35,094 bases of DNA from Deltaproteobacteria bacterium. GTDB lineage: Bacteria; Desulfobacterota; Desulfarculia; Adiutricales; Adiutricaceae. Under the pieces are notes generated by a model that did no database searches, was not told where the DNA came from, and saw only the letters and a program-made list of their open reading frames with translations. The stretch lies in the NCBI GenBank assembly GCA_031264185.1, contig JAISEL010000097.1, positions 1 through 35,094 of the forward strand, read 5' to 3'. The position numbers and the translations under genes are program-made. This document shows, piece after piece, positions 18,385 to 26,243 of this stretch (position 1 is its first letter; each line of letters opens with the position of its first letter).

Positions 18385-18410
18385 TTCTGACCGAATCGGT
18401 CAGAATTTTT
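18385..18410 (+). terminator. Intrinsic terminator after the rtcB-prfH operon
   Basis: TTCTGACC-GAATC-GGTCAGAA forms an 8-bp stem with a 5-nt loop, followed by TTTTT. It lies 270 nt after the prfH stop. The rest of 18273-18749 shows no gene. Confidence 0.6.
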
Positions 18411-18750
18411 CGGCCAATTTATGTCTTTTTGAAATATCCAGTGGTTCACTTTATTTTAAGCCATAATTCTCAGTTTTTTTGTTGGGTCGTTTTACTAACT
18501 GCCCGTAAATACAGGAATAAATTATTTCTTTACTATCTGTAAATATGGAATGAAAAAATTGAATAATATACAATATGAATTTGGCTGAAAAACCCGGAGT
18601 GATTTTTCCGGCTTTTCCTCCAAATTTTGACCAATTCGGACCCTAAGCCTGCTACAAGATAATTTATCCATAGTCCTGAATTGATCGAAGCCAAAGTGTC
18701 AGTATGTGGTTCAACAACCAAATAATCAATACTAATTCTTAGATGGATTA

Positions 18751-19390
18751 ATGGAACAAAAAAGGGGCGGACTCTAAACCGGCCGAAAAGTCACTGTCGC
18801 TGTGCACATTATTGATGTCCTCCAGAAACCAGAAACGAACTAAGCCTAAAAGACATTTTAAAAAAATGCCGGACCGCTCCAAACAAACTGTCTTGCGCCT
18901 GAACAGCCAACTGGAAACCTCAAGATTTGGCAAAACAGTCCTTAACAAGAAAGGCCTGGAATCATACTGCAGTTTAAACAGCAAACTCAAAGATCTTTCC
19001 AGGGCAAACTTGACTCCGGAAGGTCTTAAGGAACTGGCTTTATGCCGCAATTTCTTAAGTCATATTCTGCCTGCTGAAATGGAAAAAATCTGAACTCTTA
19101 TCCAGGCTACCGCTTTTGCCCCGGAGGGAGTCGATCTAAGTCAAGTTAACCAAACGGGGCGAGCAGCCTTCAGAGGCCGCATTGATTATTCGCCTTTTGC
19201 CGGCAGCAGGTATGCTGGAGACCTTAATCAAAGCAGTATCTCACAAGGCATCTTTGAAGGGTCCGGTCAGTAAGTTCTAATTTGCCCGCAAACAGTTGAC
19301 TGTTCTTCACGAGGCTCTTTATGTTGACGGCTGGACCGTAACCAAAGGAGAAGAGAAACTTCTATTCCCACGGCATGAAATTCTGATAAT
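18751..19390 (+). pseudogene. Decayed duplicate of the WYL regulator
   Basis: Fragments in changing frames match the intact WYL protein in order. They are KPAEKSLSLCTLLMSSR (for KPAEKLLSLYSLLMISR), KQTVLRLNSQLETSRFGKTV, then LALCRNFLSHILPAEMEKI followed by a stop at 19091. Similarity continues with APEGVD, GRAAFRGRIDYSPFAG and, after a frameshift, LHEALYVDGW. The match ends near 19390, just before an IS630 remnant (19423-19680), and the C-terminal third is lost. A second rtcB-type locus, or a tandem duplication of the regulator, once stood here. Confidence 0.85.
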
Positions 19391-19422
19391 GCTGCAAACC
19401 GTAATTATTGCAGAAATTTAAG

Positions 19423-19680
19423 CTAATACCATTTGGCATAACCAACTTTTTCGTGGTCATATGTATTTATTATTTTTTGTGAATCATTTTGCAGTCCCTT
19501 AATGGTTTTTCGGATATTTGTATTAAGATCATCTGTTCATGAGGCTGAGATCACTTGCGTAGATCGCCTTTTAATATATTGTTTGGATACTCATCAGGGT
19601 CTAACTCTGGTGAATATGGGAGGCAGATAAAAAATCTCAATTCTGTCATGATGACCTTTTAGCTCAAAGGACGTTTCCAA
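19423..19680 (-). pseudogene. IS630-family transposase, C-terminal remnant
   Basis: Reading the minus strand from about 19680 gives HHDRIEIFYLP, then PYSPELDPDEYPNNILKGD after a one-base frameshift. The tail LQNDSQKIINTYDHEKVGYA follows and ends at a stop (19423-19425). FYLPPYSPELNPDE with the final DDE glutamate is the IS630 signature. The rest of the transposase and both element ends are missing. IS630 enzymes insert at TA, the same target signature as the four MITEs. Confidence 0.75.
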
Positions 19681-19699
19681 TTTATATATTTTTGATTCG

Positions 19700-21787
19700 A
19701 GAGGCGGCCAGACTGTCGCCAGCCCGACCCGTACAAAAATTATTCTGGAAGGCCGGGATTTGGCCGCTAAAAAACTGCATCCAGACTTGAATAAAAGACC
19801 AGATGCCTCGACTTCGTCTGGATATGATGTAACAGGAAAAAAATGGACTTCAATAATAACCCGTTTAATACTTTAACCGCCACAACCAGAGACAACCAGG
19901 TAACCTGCTGAGGATCAGGGAACTGACCGAGGAACGCAGCGGAACGCAGCCTCGTCATAGACCCTGCTGCCTGTTCGGCCGCCAGTGCCGAATTAACTAA
20001 TCCCAGAAAACGTTCGACCTCCGAAGTAGCCTGGCTCCCTGGAATCAACCCGCAAACGTCCAAAGAACTGATGGATACTTTAATAACAAGTCCAAAAGCC
20101 TTACTAAACACGGATAATTTACCGCCAATGGCTAAGGCCAATTTGCTGACCTCAGCGCTGGTTCGTCTGCCCGACACTTTCCAAAGATGAGACCGTCGGC
20201 TGGGCTGTTAAACTGGCTTATGAGTTTGAAAATATTCATCCGTATAAATTTGCCGCCGACATCAGCGAAGACCGAATAGCCGCCGGTTTTTCCATAATTA
20301 CAAATCTTTCACTTTTAAAAGATTAAATACATCAGAGACGGCGGTATTTTGGGATATCATTGATTCTGCTTTCAACAGACTAAACCCAGATGAACAGGTA
20401 ACGGCCATAACCGAAATGGTCGAATCGGCAACCGAGGGCGGAAATGACCGGAGCCCAAGCCTGATTGACGATCTGGTTGATATCTATGAAATTGAAATCC
20501 AGAATTTTCTCGGCCGGGAAGAGACCAGTATAAAAGAAATGATCGGACACATCCGCTCTATATGTACCTCTAAAAATCCATCTCCTTACTTGATTCCTCT
20601 GAGCTGCGACTAGTAAAAGCAGCCAAGAATCGGGCGGCCGCAGCCCGCCCGATTCAGGTGAGCGCCAAAAGCCGCAGCTTAGAGCATGAACAAAGTATTA
20701 AACTGGCCGCAACTATCAGAGACATGACCCTTTTTTTATCCAAATATCCCAAAAGTTTATCCAAATATCCCAAAAGGCTGATTTTTTTCTCTGCCAATTA
20801 TGACAATGCTGAAGGACATTTTTCCCGGAACTGACATAACGGCTGATCTGACCGCCGAAGACGCTGCGGATCTGAAAGATCCAGCCAATTTCCGTACTCA
20901 TCTCCAAAAATAAGCAATAATCTTTAACGAACAATGGGCCCGGAAAATAGCATACGAAGCCTCAGTTGGCGCTATTCCTAAAAAATCTTCGTATTTCACC
21001 GTAAACCACTGACTGGGACGGAAAAAGCTTACCGGCTGAGTCAATTAAAGCCGTCCGCTTGGGAGCCGCCAAAAAATCCGCTAACGGAATTTATACCGGC
21101 ACCTTCTGCGCTATTTACCTATTTACCTGACTTATGATATATACACCAATTTCATTAAGAGCTTGTGGGACGCAGTTGCCGCTGTTTTGCTGGATGACTG
21201 CCTGCGCCAACTTCGTTCCGGTGAAACATGTACATTCGGTTCGTCGGTCATTAACGGCAAGGGCATTTTCCTTAAAAGGAAAAATTTTCCCTCTCGGAAA
21301 AAACGTTTTTTGCCCCTGGAGTGAAGTGACTGTCTGGAACGGTCCGGACTCTTTCTGTATTGGAAAAAAATGACAAAAGTCTGTCTGTTTCTTTTTCCTA
21401 TCTGAAACAGGATAATATTAACATTTTAGAGGGAGCTGTCCGGACGTGCCTGAAAAAAGGAGGCATTCGGCTCAGCAGCCTATAAGATATGAAAAGATAA
21501 GCAGCAACTGCCAAAACCGCAAATTTAATGATCCGGCCTATCCGGCTTCATAAAAACCGCTTTTGAAACCATGTACCTGAGCCGCATACGCCTCATATAA
21601 TATCCGGGCCCGCCTCAGGGGACAGCTCATATTTCTTCGTCCTGCAACCGGCCCCGCCGTTTGTCTCAAAGACGGGAAATCCACTATACCTCACAGCCTG
21701 AAAGTGGCTGAAGAAGGCCTATAAAACACTAAACTTCCGGCCCGATTCCGGCCGACAATTGGGCCTGACTGACCGAAACCGTAAAAT
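19700..21787 (+). pseudogene. Large multiply frameshifted gene, family not recognised
   Basis: Protein-like blocks occur on the plus strand in all three frames. They include TKIILEGRDLAAKKLHPDLN (about 19730), DETVGWAVKLAYEFENIHPY (about 20190), a 65-codon piece at 20416-20613 containing LIDDLVDIYEIEIQNFLG, RLIFFSANYDNAEGHF (about 20780), and AESIKAVRLGAAKKSANGIY (about 21045). They end before a terminator at 21788, so one or two genes of up to about 2 kb appear to have decayed by indels. I could not name the family. No ribosome site or intact start remains. Confidence 0.5.
20735..20776. repeat. 21-bp perfect tandem duplication
   Basis: A 21-bp unit beginning TTTATCCAAATATCCC occurs at 20735-20755 and 20756-20776. 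It adds seven codons in frame to the relic gene. It is a slippage product typical of a decaying locus. Confidence 0.9.
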
Positions 21788-21820
21788 CCCAGACCTGACC
21801 TTCGGTCTGGGGCTAATTTT
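21788..21820 (+). terminator. Intrinsic terminator of the decayed gene
   Basis: CCCAGACC-TGACCTTC-GGTCTGGG is a perfect 8-bp stem followed by a T-rich tract (AATTTTCT). It sits directly upstream of the sulfate-operon promoter and insulates it from upstream transcription. Confidence 0.6.
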
Positions 21821-21823
21821 CTC

Positions 21824-21853
21824 TTGACAAGCCCTAATTGGTTTTATTATATT
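21824..21853 (+). promoter_or_regulatory. Sigma-70-type promoter of the sulfate operon
   Basis: A consensus TTGACA -35 (21824-21829) is followed by TATATT (21848-21853, 18-nt spacer) or TATTAT (21845-21850, 15-nt spacer). It would give a leader of about 270 nt before sbp. Confidence 0.6.
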
Positions 21854-21859
21854 GGCCGA

Positions 21860-22129
21860 TAGTTCAATGGTTAAGGTACCCTTAAATTGGGCGGATTATT
21901 TTGGGTTAGCTCAGAGCGGACCCCTCGGGCCGAAAATCATAGGGTGCCAAAATCCGGACCGAAAAATTTAAAGGTTGATCAGACACTCTGAAGACCAAAC
22001 CGACTGGCTTAAACCGGTCGGCCAAAACTAAAGTAATCACATCAACCGGTTGATCTTCAAAATGAAGACCGAAGGAGCCAAATTTGGCCCCCTCGGTTTT
22101 TTTTTGACTATCGACCCCCGGAGGAACGG
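21860..22129 (+). promoter_or_regulatory. Structured 5' leader of the sulfate operon, probable attenuator
   Basis: The leader holds a CCGACTGG-CTTAAA-CCGGTCGG hairpin (21999-22020). It has two copies of GGTTGATC-(7 or 8 nt)-TGAAGACC (21973-21996 and 22048-22070), and a 14-bp palindrome ATCAACCGGTTGAT (22041-22054). ATCAACC (22041-22047) can pair with the first GGTTGAT, enclosing the hairpin. A terminator follows at 22068, so two alternative folds are possible, as expected of a transcriptional attenuator. I recognise no known riboswitch class (SAM, T-box or cobalamin). No short peptide with Cys or Met codons was identified. The ligand is unknown. Confidence 0.5.
22068..22105 (+). terminator. 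Intrinsic terminator inside the sulfate-operon leader
   Basis: ACCGA-AGG-A-GCC, loop AAATTT, then GGC-CCCC-TCGGT and nine Ts. It ends 14 nt before the GGAGGA ribosome site of sbp, so it must be read through for the operon to be expressed. Confidence 0.75.
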
Positions 22130-23134
22130 ATGTTTAAGCGAATTTTTACCATGCTCTCGGTTACGGCTCTGCTTACGGTCTTCACGGCTACGGCTCGGGC
22201 CGATCAGGAATTGACCAACGTCTCCTACGACCCCACCAGGGAACTCTACGAAGCCTATAATACTGCCTTCCAGAAGTACTGGCAGGAGACTAAAAAAGAA
22301 AAAGTCACCGTTGTCCAGTCCCACGGCGGTTCAGCCAAACAGGCCCGCTCGGTCATTGAGGGCAATGAAGCCGATGTGGTCACCCTAGCCCTGGCTATTG
22401 ACATCACGGCCGTTGAGGAGGCCGGACTGATCCAGAAAGGCTGGCAGAAAAAATTGCCCAATAACAGCTCCCCTTATACCTCAACCATTGTCTTCCTGGT
22501 CCGTAAAGGGAACCCCAAAAAGATTATTGACTGGGGCGATCTGGCCAGAGAAGGGGTCGGCGTCATCACCCCCAACCCCAAGACGTCCGGCGGAGCCCGC
22601 TGGAACTATCTGGCCGCCTGGGCCTGGGGAGACAAGGAATACAGTCATGACGAAACCAAAGTCCTCGCCTATATCAAAAAGGTCTTTGACAATGTTCTGG
22701 TCTTAGACAGCGGAGCCAGAGGCTCGACCAATACCTTTGTCCAAAACGGCCAGGGCGATGTGCTTTTGGCCTGGGAAAACGAGGCTTATCTGTCCTTGGC
22801 CGAACGGCCCGGCGAGTTTGAGATTGTTACCCCTCCGACGAGCATCTTAGCCGAACCGCCGGTGGCGATCGTTGATACCTATGTGGATAAAAAAGGCACC
22901 CGGGAGCTGGCCACCGAATACCTCAAATATCTCTACTCCGACGAAGGCCAGAGAATAGCCGGCCAGCACTATTACAGGCCGTCAAATCCGGAGATCATCA
23001 AAGAATTCACCAAATATTTTGATTTGAACTTAAAGCTCATCACCATCGACGACCCCCTTTTGGGGGGTTGGGAAACGGCTCAAAAAAAGCACTTCAGCGA
23101 CGGCGGCGTCTTTGACCGGATCTACACTAAGTAA
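22130..23134 (+). CDS. sbp: Sulfate ABC transporter periplasmic binding protein
   Basis: 334 residues. The signal peptide (1-24, core [15 protein letters not shown], cut after ARA/DQ) is followed by the Sbp/CysP fold: [20 protein letters not shown], then a [18 protein letters not shown] sulfate-loop region. Further landmarks are [30 protein letters not shown] and the Ser/Thr-rich hinge [20 protein letters not shown]. It captures sulfate (or thiosulfate) in the periplasm and hands it to CysTW. A strong GGAGGA site lies 6 nt before ATG. It is separated from cysT by 184 nt with a large hairpin, consistent with higher expression of the binding protein. Sbp and CysP cannot be told apart with certainty here. 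Confidence 0.93.
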   Translation: MFKRIFTMLSVTALLTVFTATARADQELTNVSYDPTRELYEAYNTAFQKYWQETKKEKVTVVQSHGGSAKQARSVIEGNEADVVTLALAIDITAVEEAGLIQKGWQKKLPNNSSPYTSTIVFLVRKGNPKKIIDWGDLAREGVGVITPNPKTSGGARWNYLAAWAWGDKEYSHDETKVLAYIKKVFDNVLVLDSGARGSTNTFVQNGQGDVLLAWENEAYLSLAERPGEFEIVTPPTSILAEPPVAIVDTYVDKKGTRELATEYLKYLYSDEGQRIAGQHYYRPSNPEIIKEFTKYFDLNLKLITIDDPLLGGWETAQKKHFSDGGVFDRIYTK

Positions 23135-23161
23135 CGGCCTGACCTCTAATTTAACACCCAG

Positions 23162-23197
23162 AGTCCGCCTCCCCGGCCGCCCAGGGGAGAGCGGACT
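23162..23197 (+). other. Large hairpin between sbp and cysT
   Basis: AGTCCGC plus CTCCCC pairs with GGGGAG, a bulged A, and GCGGACT (13 bp, 9-nt loop GGCCGCCCA). No T-tract follows, so it is more likely an mRNA-stabilising or partial-termination element than a full terminator. A TATAAT at 23213-23218 lacks a -35 partner. Confidence 0.6.
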
Positions 23198-23318
23198 GTC
23201 AGAAAATGCGCCTATAATACGGGGTTAAATCTTAATTTATCAGATCTAAACAACACCAAAAGCCGTATTTTTGGAAAATAATTACCGGACGTAGGCTTAA
23301 AAAATCCGGGGAGGGACT

Positions 23319-24152
23319 GTGAGTCAGACGCGCCAATCAAAAAAAGTCATACCAGGCTTCGGACTGACCATGGGGATCACTATGAGTTATGTCGGCTTCT
23401 TCGTCTTAATCCCCATGATTTCCATGGCCTTGCAGGCCGCTCAGTTAAGTTTCAAGGAAATCGTCCAGGTGGCCACCGATGCCCGAGTCCTGTCCAGTTA
23501 CAAAGTCAGTTTCGGCTGTTCTTTTCTGGCCGCCGCCATAAACGTCGTTTTCGGAACCATACTGGCCTGGGTTCTCGTCCGCTACCGTTTCCCCGGACGG
23601 CGCTTAATTGACGGCTTAATTGAGCTGCCCTTTGCTTTGCCGACCGCCGTAGCCGGAATCGCTCTGACCTCTCTGACGACCGACAAAGGCTGGATTGGCC
23701 AACCTCTGTCTCATCTTGGCATATCAGTTGCCTACACAAAAGTAGGCATTGTGACGGCTCTAACTTTTATAACCCTGCCTTTTATGGTCAGATCCGTCCA
23801 GCCGGTCTTAGAGCAGCTATCCCCGGACTACGAGGAAGCCGGAAGGACTCTGGGGGCCGGCAGTTTTACCATTTTCCGGAAAATAGTCCTGCCGGAACTG
23901 AAACCGGCCGTAATGACCGGCTTTTCTCTGGCCCTGGCCAGGGGTCTGGGCGAATACGGCAGCGTCATCTTCATTGCCGGCAACAAGCCTTTCCAAACCG
24001 AAATAGCCCCTCTTATGATCGTTACCCGGCTGGAAGAATTTCTGTACGGACAGGCCACAGCTGTAGCTATGTTCATGCTTTTTGCTTCGTTTATGATCAT
24101 GTTTATGGTCAATCGGCTTCAGATCAGGGCGGCCAGATTCGTGGAAAACTAA
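23319..24152 (+). CDS. cysT: Sulfate ABC transporter permease, CysT/CysU subunit
   Basis: 277 residues from GTG (GGGAGGG 4 nt upstream). About six membrane helices. Landmarks are FGTILAWVLVRYRFPGRR near residue 70, ELPFALPTAVAGIAL, then the EAA cytoplasmic loop for contact with CysA: EEAGRTLGAGSFTIFRKIVL (residues about 170-190), followed by a GEYGSVIFIAGN motif. With CysW it forms the inner-membrane sulfate channel. Confidence 0.93.
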   Translation: MSQTRQSKKVIPGFGLTMGITMSYVGFFVLIPMISMALQAAQLSFKEIVQVATDARVLSSYKVSFGCSFLAAAINVVFGTILAWVLVRYRFPGRRLIDGLIELPFALPTAVAGIALTSLTTDKGWIGQPLSHLGISVAYTKVGIVTALTFITLPFMVRSVQPVLEQLSPDYEEAGRTLGAGSFTIFRKIVLPELKPAVMTGFSLALARGLGEYGSVIFIAGNKPFQTEIAPLMIVTRLEEFLYGQATAVAMFMLFASFMIMFMVNRLQIRAARFVEN

Positions 24153-24229
24153 ACTCTTTTAAATCGATTAAAATAATTGTTCAGCTTTACAGCCTTCAAA
24201 TTTTTTTAATTGCCGACAAGGGACACAAA

Positions 24230-25096
24230 ATGCCTCCCAGCCAAACGGTTAAGATCGGCGCCGAAAGCCGGCGCCAGGAAAATCCCTTCATTAAAAACGC
24301 TTTGATTGTCATAAGCCTTCTATTCACTTTGCTGATGCTCGTCATGCCCCTTCTGGTAGTAGTGACCCAGGCATTTGGGGCAGGCTGGGCCAATTTTGCC
24401 CGGGCCGTGACTGACACATTTACAGTTAAAGCCCTTCAGCTGACCCTATTGACCACCGTCATCGCCGTGGCTGCCAATACTCTTTTTGGGCTTACCGCCG
24501 CCTGGTGTCTGACCCGTTACCGTTACCGGGGCCAAAGTCTTTTGATTACCATGATCGATCTGCCTTTTGCCGTATCCCCGATTATTGCCGGGCTCATCTT
24601 TATTTTAACATACGGCCGGCTGGGCTGGACTCATTCTTTCCTGGAAGCCCATAATCTTAAGATCGTTTTTGCTGCGCCTGGCATAGTCATGGCGACAATT
24701 TTTGTCACCATTCCCTTTGTGGCCAGGGAGATAATTCCGGTCTTAACGGCCCGGGGCACCGATGAGGAGCAGGCGGCCGTTTTAATGGGAGCCGGTTTCT
24801 TCCGGACATTCTTTTACGTCACCCTGCCCCATATCCGCTGGGCTTTGGTTTACAGCGTCATTTTATGTACAGCCAGGGCTATGGGGGAATTCGGTGCTGT
24901 CTCGGTCGTCTCGGGTCATCTGAGAGGCAAAACCAACACCCTGCCTCTCCATATAGAAATATTATACAACGAACATCATTATCGGGAGGCATTTGCCGTG
25001 TCGGCAATTTTAGTCATTACCTCCATAGTCATCCTGACTGCCAGAAGTGTGGTGGAGCGCATAGCCAAAAAAGAGGTGAATCAAAGTGTTCGTTGA
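24230..25096 (+). CDS. cysW: Sulfate ABC transporter permease, CysW subunit
   Basis: 288 residues. Hydrophobic helices start at ALIVISLLFTLLMLVMPLLV. DLPFAVSPIIAGLIFILTYG and the EAA loop EEQAAVLMGAGFFRTFFYVT are typical of CysW, followed by MGEFGAVSVVSGHLRGKTNT. The ATG has AAGGGAC 5-8 nt upstream. Its 3' end overlaps the GTG of cysA by 11 nt, so the two are probably co-translated. It partners CysT in the membrane. Confidence 0.93.
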   Translation: MPPSQTVKIGAESRRQENPFIKNALIVISLLFTLLMLVMPLLVVVTQAFGAGWANFARAVTDTFTVKALQLTLLTTVIAVAANTLFGLTAAWCLTRYRYRGQSLLITMIDLPFAVSPIIAGLIFILTYGRLGWTHSFLEAHNLKIVFAAPGIVMATIFVTIPFVAREIIPVLTARGTDEEQAAVLMGAGFFRTFFYVTLPHIRWALVYSVILCTARAMGEFGAVSVVSGHLRGKTNTLPLHIEILYNEHHYREAFAVSAILVITSIVILTARSVVERIAKKEVNQSVR

Positions 25097-26156
25097 ACTG
25101 AAGGAAATCTCCAAAAGGTTCGGGAATTTTGAGGCAACCAAAAAAGTCAGCTTCAGTCTGGAAAAAGGGACTCTGGCCGCCCTGCTGGGACCCAGCGGCA
25201 GCGGCAAAACGACTATTCTCCGGATGATCGCCGGTTTGGAAACTCCGGACAGCGGCGACATATTTCTGGACGGCCAGTCCATAACCAGGCTGGAACCCAG
25301 CCGCCGAGGCATTGGCTTTGTTTTCCAGAACTACGCTCTTTTCAGGTATATGACTGTTTTTGAAAACATCGCCTTCGGTCTTAAGACTCAAAAGACACCC
25401 AGGGCCAAAATAAAAGAAAAAATAAACGAACTTTTGTCTTTAATCGGTCTGGAGGATCTGGCCGGCCGCTATCCGGCCCAGCTGTCCGGCGGTCAGAAGC
25501 AGAGAGTGGCGTTTGCCCGGGCTCTGGCTCCCAATCCCCGGATTTTGCTTTTAGACGAACCCTTTGCGGCCATTGACGCCAAAGTCCGCCGGGAACTCCG
25601 GACCTGGCTGAGGAGGATGATCAGCCTGCTGAAAATCACCAGCATCTTTGTCACCCACGACCAGTCCGAAGCAATTGAAGTAGCCGACCGAATCATTGTC
25701 ACCAATTCAGGCCGGGTGGAGCAGACCGGTGCCCCGGTTGAACTCTACCGGACACCAGCGACTCCTTTTGTGGCCCAGTTCATCGGCGAGTCTACGGTCA
25801 TCCGGGATTACGGCCGTCTGGTGGGTTTTGAAAACGCTCCCAGGGAATCAGAATGCGCCGTGCGACCGGAATTTATCCGGCTCTACGCTCAGGGGGAACC
25901 GATCCAACTGGAGAACACCGTTCAGGACGGCCAAATCGAGTCTCTGGCTTTTCGCGGAGATGTTCTGCAAGTAACCGTCAGCGTACGAGGGTTTTCCCTG
26001 GCCACCGGCTACTCTTTGGAACGGCCGCCGCTGGCGGTCGGCCAGACGGTTAAAGTCATGATCTACCGTGTCTATGCCTTTAAAGAAGGCAAAGCCGAAC
26101 TGGTCGGCAACCGGCTTCTGGCCAACGGCGGCGGAGGCTATAACTTCCAGATTTGA
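25086..26156 (+). CDS. cysA: Sulfate ABC transporter ATPase CysA
   Basis: 356 residues starting at GTG inside the end of cysW. Walker A GPSGSGKTT (about residues 36-44), Q-loop FVFQNYALF, signature LSGGQKQRVAFARAL, Walker B ILLLDEPFAAID and switch His in FVTHDQSEA are all intact. A C-terminal TOBE-like regulatory domain follows (about 240-350: CAVRPEFIRL, FRGDVLQVTVSV). It hydrolyses ATP for sulfate import at the cytoplasmic face of CysTW. Confidence 0.94.
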   Translation: MFVELKEISKRFGNFEATKKVSFSLEKGTLAALLGPSGSGKTTILRMIAGLETPDSGDIFLDGQSITRLEPSRRGIGFVFQNYALFRYMTVFENIAFGLKTQKTPRAKIKEKINELLSLIGLEDLAGRYPAQLSGGQKQRVAFARALAPNPRILLLDEPFAAIDAKVRRELRTWLRRMISLLKITSIFVTHDQSEAIEVADRIIVTNSGRVEQTGAPVELYRTPATPFVAQFIGESTVIRDYGRLVGFENAPRESECAVRPEFIRLYAQGEPIQLENTVQDGQIESLAFRGDVLQVTVSVRGFSLATGYSLERPPLAVGQTVKVMIYRVYAFKEGKAELVGNRLLANGGGGYNFQI

Positions 26157-26243
26157 CCACGGCCAGGGCGCTGAAGGCTTTGGTGATTACAAATCAACTC
26201 AGGAGCTTAGGTTAATAAACAGGAATCAGGTGACAAAAATCCT

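Noticed and set aside
19767-20177. Minus-strand 136-codon frame
   Set aside because: It is antisense to the protein-like plus-strand blocks of the decayed gene and shows no recognisable motif.
21854-21930. A functional tRNA gene upstream of sbp
   Set aside because: The D-stem does not pair, the anticodon stem has only three good pairs and no T-arm GGTTCGAATCC is present.
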